Shown: piece by piece, positions 30,334 through 42,003 of the stretch
How the letters are laid out: every line of letters starts with the position of its first letter
Numbering within the stretch: position 1 is the stretch's first letter
DNA from: Asparagopsis taxiformis
Taxonomy: Eukaryota > Rhodophyta > Florideophyceae > Bonnemaisoniales > Bonnemaisoniaceae
Direction of reading: 5' to 3'
DNA: 64,000 nt
Assembly: GCA_030407315.1 (NCBI GenBank)
Contig: JALQPE010000134.1
Location: forward strand, 1-64,000
Program-made: the position numbers and the translations under genes
The notes under the pieces: model-generated
What the model was told of the DNA's origin: nothing
Seen by the model: only the letters and a program-made list of their open reading frames with translations
Database searches by the model: none

Positions 30334-31036
30334 GGATTACGATTAGCGACTTGATCCATGAAAGTGTATGTTGGAAAAATAGTCGGGAGCGTGTTGTGGT
30401 GTGGAGCGTTTGGTCAATCTTGCGTTCAGCCTTTCTGTGTGCCTCTCGACCCTATTTCCGGACACCTGTCTCAACACACATTCTGCTCGCCCATTGGCTG
30501 TTTCACACGCTCGTAGTGACTATGAGCTAGCGAGAGGTATACGCGGTAGGATAGGTAGCAATCTAAGAGGGTGCGATATGGGAAGCTTCACTCTGGATTT
30601 GTTTATTTGCGCAGGCTACATTGAGAATAAACAATCCCTATGTTAAAAATGCTACTACAACTAACACTATTCCGACGAGTAAAACTAAAACTACTAGAAA
30701 AGTCTACAAATCTATAACCTGATTGAGCTGCATGAATAAGCTAGGAAATGAAGAGAAGAAGAAAAAATGATGTAGAGAAAGGAAACAAGTTAGTGACGTT
30801 GAATTGGAGAGGGAAATTGATGGTGATTAGGAGACTAACGTACCTTAACAAATACCATTGCATCCCAAATTGAGATATGTACTCACAGGCAGAAAAGAAA
30901 AGTAGTGGAGAAGTGGTAAGAGAGAAAGATAAATGAAAGTAGAAGTGGAACACTCACCGACTGGAAACCTGAGAAAGAGAAAACAAATAGAAAACTGGGT
31001 TAGTGGCGTGAGTTGTGGAAACGTACCATCATGGTT
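30334..31036. other. Gene-free stretch
   Basis: No gene recognised on either strand; AT-rich with short low-complexity ORFs only. Confidence 0.4.
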
Positions 31037-31173
31037 CATATCCGTCGGAGACAAAGCAACAACTTTGGCCTTGGAAGCCGTATTGATGATCTAAAACTTA
31101 CGCTTTGGAAGCAGTTTAGATGATCTATACGGCTTCCACGGCCAGGGTTGTTGCTTTGTTTCCGACGGATATG
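31037..31173. repeat. 137-bp imperfect hairpin (MITE-like)
   Basis: The outer arms (CATATCCGTCGGAGACAAAG at 31037 and its complement ending 31173) pair for about 55 bp with a few mismatches, through CAACAAC, TTGGCC and GGAAGCCGTA. The inner part repeats GATGATCTA on both sides of a loop with ACTTACGCTTTGG. It looks like a small foldback element. Confidence 0.8.
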
Positions 31174-32132
31174 AAGATGGAAACAGGGATTCCAGAATCT
31201 GTTGTTTAAGTAGCACTCTGCGGGCGGAAATGACGTGTAGGAGAACAATAGAGGGATGAGTTTGAAACGGAGCGGTGCGATGGGAGGCCCAGAAAAACGA
31301 TACCTAGGGTGCGAATTACGCTTTGAAGCACATGACCTGGCAGAACAGGCGCAAAATTATTGTATCTTCTACCGCCTTCTCTAGTCTATAATGACGTCAT
31401 CACTACAGAAATATAGGAAAAACACTAGCATATGGGGCCTACAGAAAAGGGTGAGGCGAGGAGTAGGAAAAATGGCGCCCTTTCCTGGACGAGGAGTCCG
31501 CGCTTCCAGTGATGATGTGGACGGTATATATCGATGACGTCATTGCATGCTCTGAGCACACTTGGCAGGCAGTCAAAGCGGGCCACGTGGATGTGGGCGG
31601 CTAGGAAACAGCAGTGTGGGAGAAATTTTATAATTTTCATGTTGCAAGCGAGCAGTGAATCTGCATTGCAATATATAAATTTATGCTAATTTAAGATATC
31701 ACACCGAGTACGATTCAACGAGAGATTGTGCTTCCAACTTGTAAATAGGGCCGAAAATGTGGTAGAGTATACGAGTAGGAAGTACGTGTATGAGAAAATC
31801 AGATTCAGTATTAGTGCCTAGAGCATCACTGCGAAATAAACGGCCGTTTTCCGGAAATGGATACATCTTGGTTGGGTTTGTGGTTAGGGAATGCGATACA
31901 AGATAGCAAAACGATGTTGAGTCCGGATGAAATAGCAATCAATGTGTATAAAGAAATGAGCATAGGACAAAGAATTGTGGTGAACCAGTTCATTGGATCG
32001 AATGAAACCCTGGAAAGGTTTCGTAACGGTTAAAAGTAATACTGTATTGAGATAGTAGTCATGTCGTAGAAGTTTAGAGTTGTATTCTATGCAACAAAAC
32101 TGAGCGAAGAAGAAAAGAACAAAAACATCAAG
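31174..32132. other. Gene-free stretch before the second transposase-like copy
   Basis: No gene recognised. It forms the upstream region of the transposase-like pseudogene; no obvious partner of the palindromes upstream of the first copy was found. Confidence 0.35.
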
Positions 32133-35100
32133 ATGGCTCCGAGACGGACTCCTATTCGAAAGAAAACCACAAGTCGTAGGACAAAGGCGAGATTCGATTC
32201 ACTCAATGTGGCCAGTCCCAGTGAACAGCTTCCTGGGAAACTGCAGGGAGAAATCCGCAGCAGTGATGCAGCCTGCATGAACAAAGAAATCCCGAGAGGT
32301 AATGAGCTACGACGTGAGTGTACCACAGATGACCTATTGGAGTCCCCAATCCCTATGGGTGACACAATAGAAGGTTTTATTGATGTGTACAGCAACAACG
32401 ATGAAGCTGGAAGTGACATCTACATAGCATCGAGCACGCTAATGGAATCGGAAGAAGCAACCGGACGAGGTTCTGATTCTATTTCAACTGGAGGCCCGAT
32501 AGACCCAAATGCTGGGGATGAAGCATGTGGTGATTTCAAGGCACTACTACGATGGCCTGCAATGTATGGGGCTCTTCAGCTGAGTGGAACTCAAAGAATG
32601 ACAAGAGCCCACTATGAAGGTACCCTGTTCGGAATGAATTTCCGCAGAGATCCAAGTGAGCATGTCCCGTCGGACTCTGTGATGCGACAGAAGATACTAC
32701 CATTCTTGAGGAAACACTGCTATGCAAAGAGCTGTGACATAGAGTTTCCGATAGACCTTCGAAAGAGCGGAGCAAGAGCTGCACAGCATCGAGGTGCAGT
32801 AGGAACCCGTGGAACAACAGATGAGATGACAGAGACAATTGTGGAGGAATAGCGAAAGTTCGTATTGTACTCCCAAGCACATGGGCTCTGAAAGATGTCC
32901 AGACTCGACCAATCTTTAAAGCATTCCGCAGTGACGCGAACAATCGAAGCTCGGAAGGAGAAAAATCAACCGCAGAGTGCAGCATTGAAGATTCGTTCAT
33001 CGCAAAGTGCAGGAGGGGTGTTTTGAGCGACCCATTCGTTCGCACAGCAGTTGTTCCCATTGACAGCGATGGGAAAAAGGGTTTGAAGCACATTTATGTA
33101 CCTGATGGAACAGCAATTCGAATCCGATGTCATCCAGGAGCTCGTCAGGTTGCCGTCATCGAAAGAGCAAAAGGGTTTAGGAAGAATAACAGAGATGGTG
33201 GGAAACCGAAGAGGAGAAGAGTGGCAGTTACATCGTTGTGGGAACTTCATGCTAGGACCATAGTTACCTATGAGGCTCGACACGACGGTGAGCATGATGT
33301 GCATGTCGAAAAATATCTGCAGCCGCGAATGTCACATCTATTGGAATGGGAGAGGCAGCATGCTCTGCGAGCGATATTGCAATATGTAATCGGAGCAGGA
33401 GCCAAGGGAAAAGGAACACGAGCTGGGGACGTGATAACCGTTCTATTACCAATTGGAATGGAAGAGGGTGATATTGTTCCACACGTCGTATTGGTGAACA
33501 GGTATTTGAAAGAGCAGGTCGGAGAAGCATCCACCATGTTACTTTGCTTTTCACCGGGCGCGAGCTTTGCTGAAGCCAGAAACCCGCCCGATGGACTAGG
33601 AAGCCCCAACTATGAAGAAATTCGTGTTTCAGGGGTGTTCTCGGATGGTTTCGGAGACCACAGGTCGCAATGGCACCCAGCGTCTCCGCGAGAAGATGCA
33701 CCATGTTGGGGAAAGCTGGAGGATGGTCGAAACTACTTTGTTTACCGATTTCTCCTTTACACGGATGACTTTGAACCATTCACAAGCAGGAAGGGAAGTT
33801 TTGGTGGATGCTATATGTTACCTCTCAATCTACCACCTCGGAAAAGGGGAAGCTACCAAGCGGTTCGAGTGATTGGTTTGCCACCTCCGGGAGTGTCCAC
33901 AAATTGTGTATTGCGATATATCGTTCAAGATATAGTGCGGGGAAGCACAGAAGGTTTCCCAACGAAAAATGCAGAGGGAGAAGATGTTGTGGTATTTCTA
34001 GACCCAGTGGGGAGCATTGGAGACTATCCTGCAGTTTCACATACCCTGGATGTTCTTGGACACACATCAAACTCTCCATGCCACATCTGCAGTTTCCGCA
34101 AATATGACCTGAGCAGTACTGGTGGCACGAAGAATGCATACACTTCGGTAGTGAACGGGCAAACATCGACGCATGCCAGGAGCAAGTATCGGAATGCATC
34201 GACACGTAAGGATGCCACAGAAACCCAGCTTCGCACTCTCGGACTGGGTGCAGAAGAAGGGGAAGATTTACCATTTCATGTCCTGAGCACTTCCTTGGAA
34301 GCAGTGCAGGAAGAAGTACCAAAGACGGAAAACGGAGTTTCAGTTGTCCCAGCAATTTTTGACCCGTACCGTTCCGCAGTGATAGCACCTGACGATCTAT
34401 TGTCTGGACTGGCACAAGATGTACTGAACGCTTGTATTTCAGCTGCCAGCCCACGAATTCGAGAGGTAGCTGAATTGCAAATTCTGGGCGCTCTGAAGAA
34501 GTTCAGGATGGGAAGGCAGAACCGTTTATTTGGAACCAACAATCTGCTTTCCATGAACATGAGTGACATATTCAGTGTGCTGCTGATAGCACCTATGGCA
34601 TTCGAAAACGCAGCTCGAATGATGGATGGGAAAGGGGAAGGTCATCGTGAAAAATTTGATGGGGCCGTCAAACTAGTAGTGATGTTTCAGAAGCTGGTTT
34701 CGTGTATTAGTTTCATGCCCGTATGGTGGAAAGACGGTCCACATGAAGTAGAGACGGCTGACGGAGAAGGTGGCAGGAATGAATACATTCTGGGAAGAAC
34801 TGTAGACTACGTGGAGACGTTGAATGAGTATTGTCGGAAAGTGAAGGGAGCAGGAGCACATTTGGACAAGCCTAATGTTCATCGTCTTGTCGAGTTTTGT
34901 GTTCATACGCTTCCTGCTTACGGCTCTGTGAAGCACGTGCAGGAGCTTATATTCGAACGGATGCATCAGCCGCTGAAGAAAGGTGTGAGAATGTCCAATC
35001 ACCAAAGCGAACAGCTTTCAGCGCTGGAATTAGTTCTTGCGGATGACTGGCAGACGAGAGCGGCCATTGTTTTGCGCGAAATCGGCATGGACCCGCAACA

Positions 35101-35940
35101 TTGGTCCTCGTCCGAATGCTCTCAAATGGTCAACGTTCTTTCACAGGAGCTAGGGAGAGAAATAGATGTGGAAGACGAGGTAGTGAAAAACTGCTTCCAG
35201 GAACCGGTTCTCCAGCTTCTCTCCCAGCGTCGAGGAAAGATATTGTCGGCGGATGGTGAAATTGTGACGTGGAGAGGGCATGGAGGTATATCTATTGACG
35301 AGGTCAAGGAGTACATGAATGGAAAATGTGATATGGCAGAGGGTGCTGTAGGTGTTTCAAACGGTTCTTTACCGAAAGGTACGGAAGCGGAACAAGCGGG
35401 TGTGGAAAGTATGCCGAATGGGTGAGAAGAGTTTCTAGAAGCACTACGACAGAGTGGGGAAGGAAAACAGTGCAGAGGTCTGGCTCTCTAGAATCAGGAG
35501 CTATCATCCATGCTGTTTGCCCTGAACAGAGGACATGTGAGGATGGTGCAACTTCACAAGCGATTCTGTACCCGGCGTCTCGTCTCACATCAGAGATAAT
35601 GCGGGGAAGAATTAATTATGAACCGCGGTTTTTTATTGTTCTAGCGTTCTTTATCCTGAGGAACGAGAGTGCGAGAGATGAGCAAGGTACAGCTTATGGA
35701 GTTTGCCTGGGTTTGCAAAAAACTGATGAAGGAGTGTTCAAGGTCGAAGAGAGGCGACGAACAGTAATTGTGGAGATGAGTGAGGGAGTCACTGAGGTGT
35801 TTGCTATGCACTATTGCAATGGGAGTGTATGCGAATATGATGAGAACATGAGGGAGGTAAGGCACGGACCCGGACTGCTGGAGGGTGGAGAGATATATGC
35901 ACTATGTAGGCGAGACGGATTTCCACCGAGGGCTGCATGA
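32133..35940 (+). pseudogene. Second copy of the Tnp2/Plavaka-like transposase, two frameshifts
   Basis: This is homologous along its length to the intact gene at 2407-6456. It starts at ATG 32133 (MAPRRTP). The first piece ends at 32852, and homology continues in the next frame from about 32855 (KVRIVLPSTWALKD), well before the next ORF's TTG at 33023. The central piece holds FLLYTDDFE (first acid), GGCYMLPLNLP, GLPPPGVSTN, GDYPAVSHTLDVLGH (second acid), SPCHIC and IFERMHQPLKKG (third acid), so the catalytic set is present. A second frame change near 35420 leads to the conserved end (GG...DGFPPRAA, stop at 35940). Both changes are consistent with single-base deletions. It could be a recent pseudogene or carry assembly errors. 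It precedes the second ParB-oxygenase gene in the same direction. Confidence 0.6.
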
Positions 35941-36061
35941 TTTTTAGGGAAGAATAAAATGAATAACCAGATGCATCACATATGAATAGTACACTCTAGG
36001 GCGTTGGTGGATTGGTGCGAAGTAGTGGGGAGAGGATCTGAGAGGATGGAGGGAGGTATGC

Positions 36062-36545
36062 TTACAGCAAAGTCATCGTTACGATGACTTTGCTGTAAGA
36101 AAACGTTGCCATTACAGTGGCCAAGAATTTTTTACCGGGTAAAAAAATCGTGGCAGCTGTAATGATTTGCTTTCTTACAGCAAAGTCATCGTTACGATGA
36201 CTTTGCTGTAAGGAACCGTTTCCTTGCAGTGGCCGAAGAATTTTTTACCGGGTAAAAATCAGCAAGAATTTTTACCGGGTAAAAAATTGTGGCCGCTGTA
36301 ATGTTTTCTTTTCTTACAGCAAAGTCATCGTTACGATGACTTTGCTGTAAGAAAACGTTTCATTACAGCGGCCACAATTTTTTACCCGGTAAAGAAATCG
36401 TGGCTGCTGTAATGTTTTCTTTTCTTACAGCAAAGTCATCGTAACGATGACTTTGCTGTAAGAAAACGTTTCATTACAGCGGCCACAATTTTTTACCCGG
36501 TAAAGAAATCGTGGCTGCTGTAAGAAAACGTTTCATTACAGCAAA
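36062..36545. repeat. Palindrome array, family 2 (four copies)
   Basis: The 37-bp palindrome with 18-bp arms TTACAGCAAAGTCATCGT and a one-base centre occurs at 36062, 36175, 36314 and 36425. Between copies lies a second palindrome type: CATTACAGCGGCCACAATTT arms around TTTACCCGGTAAA or TTTACCGGGTAAA. Both types end in GCTGTAA. The two types alternate at about 110-140 bp spacing. The array sits between the transposase-like copy and the ParB-oxygenase gene at 37355. Confidence 0.9.
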
Positions 36546-37354
36546 TTCATCGATAGTTAAGGTTAAGTAACCAACTTTAGGATGTCCAGAGGACCTGCTC
36601 GTTGTAAGGAATATTGATCAACTGACGAGGAGGAAGCATTTTGAATCGACTAGGGTAGGAAGGCAATGAGATTTGGTATGCAAGAAAACTGAATCGCAGT
36701 AGTGAATAGGTAGTTGAACAGAATTCATATTGATGTTCATTGGTGTATGGTCCAATGGAGCACATTGGAAACCATTTATATGATCACCGTTTAAATAGTC
36801 TATGAATCCTTTGCAGCCGAGTACGCCAATAGGAAGAAATTCAAGCAGTGGCCTGCACAGGAACCGTTTATTTGTGAGTAGCAAAAGTTAGTGTAGAAAT
36901 GAATGTTTTAGACTTGTAGGAGAGGTGGATCGTGGTAAATGTATAAAACTCACGTAGAATCGATTGATAGGAATCAATGGTATGGAAGAAGAAGCGAGGT
37001 GGAGAGTGTGGATGAAATAGGTTGTTGGAATATGAATGATAATTGACGTGGTGAGGTAAACGGGTTCGATTTCATTATATGCGCTAGAGGTACATACTAT
37101 TAGGTGTAGATTGATGGAAAGGGCTAAACGCTTTGTGGAGGTATCAGGATCAGGTAGAGTCAGAGGTGCTGAGCGGGTGCAGCGTAAGGTTCATCAGGAC
37201 TGAAGGTACGTAGGGGATGTCTTGTCCGGACAGTATATGAGAGGAAGCTGAGAGACGGGAAGCGCATTCGGAGGTACCACAATTGTGGATTTCATCGTCT
37301 ACACAACAATTGAACAAAGAACCGATTGAACGAACTGAGATTTCAGGGATTACA
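36546..37354. other. Upstream region of the second ParB-oxygenase gene; no gene seen
   Basis: No recognisable protein. The region likely carries the promoter of the gene starting at 37355, but I can assign no motif. Confidence 0.35.
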
Positions 37355-40300
37355 ATGGGAGACAATAGTATCATGAATACTACACCGGAGAAGAGCAATT
37401 CTCCTTCTGCTGAAGAGAAAAGCATCACTATTGCTCAGTACAGCTCTTCTAAAGTGCAAGTTGATCCTCGCAAAGTGAAGTTTCCGACAGTGACCTCCCG
37501 TTTGGTGCGACCGGGTCGTGTAAACGAACTGGCCAGCATTTTCATGGATAGAGGTTTCTCTACCACTGGAACTATGATTACAGTCTGCAAAATGGAAGAT
37601 AACGAAGGAGACGAGTTTTACTGCATCGATGGCTCTCATCGCATAGCTGCTCTGCAACTATGCCTGGAGAAGTACTCAGGAAAGAACAGGGATTCCTTGG
37701 AATTGGTTTGGGTACAACAGTTGATTGCGCCGAACGGGCGTCTAATTTTCGATGCGCTGGAGGTTCTGAAACTGTCTCTCGAAGCCAATATACAAACTCA
37801 CGATGTCGCTTCTGTGAGCATTGCCGACAATGTCTGTGCGGTCATAGAGTTTCTCAGGTTTTCCAACCAGATGGATCTTCCTGTTGCCCGGCTTATTCCT
37901 ATTCTGAAAGAAGTGAGCTATATTCTGCCGTCCGACAGGAACCGTTCGGAGAACTCGTATAGGCAGTACATCAACATTGCGAAGGGGTTCAATCGCACAG
38001 ACAGCGTTGCTTTCGTGTACTGGAGCTCTATCCCTAGCGTTTACAATGCTTTGGATAGGAACAGAGAAATCGAGGATGCAAGAACCGAGGGAAGAGATCC
38101 GGACTTTTCTCGAATTGACTCTGCCGATATGTACGGGTGCGTGCTCGATCTTGTCAATAACGCAATATTCCGCAATGGCACGGACGGACGCGGGACGCGC
38201 GATAAGGAGTGGTTCCAGTGGTTTGTGCTCGAGATGACAGCGTCGTGGACAAGGATGAGGAGGAAGAGAGGACTTGTCAGAAATATCGGAAGCGGAAGTC
38301 CGTTCACGATGCGCACTTGGCTACTGGCTCTGTTGGCCATCTATGATATGGCAGAGGTCGTCCGCAAGTAGTTGAACTCTGCAACGATGGAGGAATTCGT
38401 GCGAACGGATTTGGCAGCAGAAAACGCGAAGGAGGTCGGGGATAATGATCATCGCATTGGAGAATGCATTGTATTCGTCCTTGCCGGCTTTCATGACGAC
38501 GTGGTAGACAGAAGCAGTCTGAGAACCAAGAACGGGATGTTTACAAACAGTTTTTACGACAAACTGGAATATGCTACCGGGACAAAGGCAATGCAGGAGA
38601 CGAAAGCGGAGAAGGAGAGGGAACGGAATCGCATGACCCCCGGAGAAATAGAAAAAGCACTTGTTGCTGGCGCCAAAGCAGAAGAGGAAGAAGCACCTAC
38701 TGCCGCAGAACAGGGAAATAATTCTACAGAGAAGGAAACGGTGGAAACTCCTGGTCCTGTTCAAGCAGAAGAAGGAGTATCTGCCGAAGCCCAAGTAGAG
38801 CAGGAAGTTTCTGCTGTTGTGGAGGAAGAACAGGAAATTACTCCAAATGTGGTGGCTGAAGAAGTGATTCCTCCTGTCGCGACGAAAGCAATAGAAGAGG
38901 CACCTCTGAGCACCCCGAAAGAAGCAGAAGACCGTCCTGCCGCAGCAAAAGAGGATGTACAGGAACGTCCTGCCACGCGTCTTGCAGCAGCTGAGAAGAG
39001 GGAAGCAGAACGTCTTTCTGTTCTCCAAAAAGAACAGGAACGTCTTTCAGCTTCAAGGGCAGAGCGGGAAAGTCGTGCCAGGGATAATTCGCCGGGAAGG
39101 ATTGTCAGAGAAGATCTTCCTCAGGGAAGGAAACAAAGCGGCGATACGCAAAGTCTGGATATCAACTTGGACAATAGTGGTCGCATGGACATAGACACGC
39201 CTGGACAACAAGCTGGAGATGCGCAGAACCGCTCTGTGATATTGAAACTTCGAATCAGGACACCAGAAACTAACAGCACTAGCCCGGCCGAAGTGGACAA
39301 GGAGAATTCGGGAAGAATCAGGAGCTCTGGTGGAAGCGGCGATGAAAACGAGTCAAGGCTGGATAAGAAGCGAAGAAGGGAAGAAACTAGCGCGAATTTT
39401 TCTGAGCCCAATACGCCGGATGACAACATTGAGAGTGGGCCTCCCCGGGAAAAGAAGAGTAGAGTCAATGCATGGAAACAAACGACTGGAGAAGAAGCAC
39501 CACTCTTCACTGACGAGCAAGAAAACTCCCTTCCAGACCGCACATTCGCAGAGGAGATACCTGAGAAGCTGCCTTTATGCGTTCCTTCCAACTCGAGAAT
39601 GAAGTATTATATCACAGAAGAAGACATTGATACAATCCGGACGGAGATAATGGAAGCAGCTGCAGGCTACTCTACTTTGGTATGTCCCCTCGGTTCTTGT
39701 GAAAGCCAACAATACTTCAGCTACCAGAGAAGAATGATCGACGAGCTTGGTTACGTGGTGTTGCAAGACATTTTCTCTTCTACTACAGTGGGAGCAGCTA
39801 CGCACGAGTTATTCACACAGATGGCCAGCGCATTCCAAGGTACTACAAGTGGCTCAAGTGCAAGTCAGAAGAACCCGTGGAAACCACTTCGACCGAAAGA
39901 CAGCACTGGTGTATTCAAGACGGACCGGAAAAGCATCTGCGATGACCTTGAGCAAGAAAGCGCGCGGCAGTACAGGAACAAGCTGATTCTGGAGCTAGGT
40001 AAGGCGATTTGTGCGGAGAACCTGAAGCTCGGGTTTGGAAGAGAAGAAGCGGTGGTGTTTCCAGAAACGGGTCTTCGTCTGATTTTGACCGCAGAAGGTA
40101 GTCAGGAGCAACTTATGCATACCGATGTTCCCGTCCGTGAGGGAACTGGAACTGGTCCTCTCAACTCGCCATCATATTTCATGATGGCTGCTGGTGCGGA
40201 TGGGTTCATCATTCGTATCGCCAAGTTCAGCCATGTGTGCCTAAGTCATCCAGCGAAAGACAAGTACCGCGTGCCAGTGACGAACGTGCGCATCCCACCG

Positions 40301-40477
40301 TATTCCCTGCTTGTATGCCGAACGGACGTGTATCACGGAGGAATGGGATTCGCGGAGGGTCGTTCTTCGGTGAGGTACCAGCATCCTATCCGGTCCCATC
40401 TATCACTGCGAACTTCCAGGGAGAAGTTGCTGCAGCCTCCCTTCAATGTCAACTACTGGGAGCGTTTAGATATCTGA
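37355..40477 (+). pseudogene. Second ParB-like + 2OG/Fe(II) oxygenase gene with one in-frame TAG
   Basis: The ATG is at 37355 (MGDNSIMN). Residues 35-110 form the ParB/Srx-like domain with the motif YCIDGSHRIAAL (D92-GSHR). The frame meets TAG at 38369-38371 and simply continues open to TGA at 40477. Alignment with the third copy shows homology straight through the stop: AEVVRK-stop here versus KEVAEYWN there, so TAG sits where the relative has Trp (TGG) or Tyr. After a Glu/Ala-rich linker and basic segments (KKRRREE), the C-terminal oxygenase region has LMHTDV (H-x-D, 40118), DVYHGGMGF (distal His, 40333) and HPIRSH (putative 2OG Arg). There is no Cys-rich finger, unlike the gene at 8269. 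Either a nonsense mutation split the gene, or TAG is read through; a restart at ATG 38387 would make a separate oxygenase. Confidence 0.65.
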
Positions 40478-40728
40478 TGAAATTAGTTCTTAATAGCATT
40501 CTATGGCAGGCATCAAGGCCGCCTTCAAGTAAACGATGAAAGTTAGGCTAGTACATGACGTTTGCGTATGTAGACGGGTCAGGAGATATACAATACTCAA
40601 TTTAATATGAGAAGGGGAGGAAACTATGGTGGGCACTACTAGAATAGAACAAGGTAATATCGCAGTCGTCTTTGGTTGCAACATTGAGGTGAGGAAGGCT
40701 TACAGATGATGCAGTTCCGCTGGGGTGC

Positions 40729-40904
40729 TGACAGCAAAGTCATCGTAACGATGACTTTGCTGTAAGAAATCAAATCATTACAGCGGCCACAATTTTTTAC
40801 CGGGTAAAAAATTCTTGCTGATTTTTTACCCGGTAAAATTTTCTCACCACTGTAATCAAACCTTTCCTTACAGCAAAGTCATCGTAACGATGACTTTGCT
40901 GTAA
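40729..40904. repeat. Palindrome array, family 2 (two copies)
   Basis: Copies of the 37-bp palindrome lie at 40729 (with TGACAGC in place of TTACAGC) and 40868. Between them sits the ACCGGGT/ACCCGGT palindrome pair (about 40780-40850). It lies 250 bp after the stop codon of the second ParB-oxygenase gene. From 40905 to 41506 I see no gene. Confidence 0.9.
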
Positions 40905-41506
40905 GCATCCCGGGTAAACGGCTTCGGCTGTAAGCGGTTGGGAGTTTCGTCCGTCTCCCACCCTGGGAAGGGTGAGAAGGGAAGTGTGGAGCCGGGAACA
41001 TCGTAAAACGATGGTTTGGACGGCTGTTGACGGCTCTGGGGAGCACTCTGCGTCGTGCAAGCCTGGTTTGCGCTGGCTGCACTACCTGGTATTGAACGGT
41101 TCTGTGCGCAAAGTTTGCTCTTGAAGGAGGTAGGGTGTTGTGTACCACACCAACCATAGTTACTAACATTTGCAGTGTACTCTAGTGATGTAATTATTAT
41201 TCTAGTTTCTAAGTATACAATGATATTAAGTAAGTCAGATGTGCACAGAGCATGGTCTAAGCCTAGCACGGTAGAGAAAGATGGAAGAAAAATTGAAGGG
41301 TAGGCATGCAGAAGTATGAAGGCAGCAGTATGTGTAGACTATGAGAGTGGTAATAAAATATTTCATGCACCAAAGGGGCGGGCAGAGTGACAGTAGAGAG
41401 GTGGTGTGTAGGTGGAAGGTAGGTGGAGATAATGAAGGAGGACAACAGAAATAAGAGCGAGGGTTGAGACCAACGGCTTACAGATGGAGCAGTTTACCAG
41501 GGATGC

Positions 41507-41769
41507 TTACAGCAAAGTCATCGTTACGATGACTTTGCTGTAAGGAAAGGTTTCATTACAGTGGCCATGATTTCTTTACCCGGTAAAAAATTCCTGGCCG
41601 CTGTAATGAAAACGTTTTCTTACAGCAAAGTCATCGTAACGATGACTTTGCTGTCAGGAAACAAAACATTACAGTAGCCATGATTTCTTTACCCGGTAAA
41701 AAAATTCCTGGCCTCTGTAATGAAACCTTTCCTTACAGCAAAGTCATCGTAACGATGGCTTTGCTGTAA
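41507..41769. repeat. Palindrome array, family 2 (three copies)
   Basis: Copies at 41507, 41620 and 41733. The second has CTGTCAG and the third GATGGC as single mismatches in the right arm. ACCCGGT-type palindromes alternate with them. The array ends about 235 bp before the ATG of the third ParB-oxygenase gene. Confidence 0.9.
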
Positions 41770-42003
41770 GGATCCTTGGTAAACTGCCTGAGCTGTAATT
41801 GTCGTACAACGAAAAGTGATGTGGAAGGTTCGGATTGGTCAACCGCTGAATATCATTACCAGGGTGTATACTAATAGGAATATGTCAGTTCTCTAAGTTT
41901 CGCCTATCTTACTCAGCTTACGCAGCAAAACAGCTTGTCGTTCAGATCTTCTTCTCTCTTTCTCAATCTTTCACTCTTCGTTTGTCAATCACTCATCAAA
42001 ACA

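Noticed and set aside
36062..36545. Regularly spaced palindromic repeats looking like a CRISPR array
   Set aside because: The repeats are long full palindromes alternating with a second palindrome, spacers are themselves repeated, no cas genes exist, and the context is eukaryotic.
38369..38371. TAG as a sense codon in this organism
   Set aside because: Long intact ORFs here end with TAG at natural C-termini (11776, 16493, 19286), so general reassignment is unlikely; local readthrough remains open.
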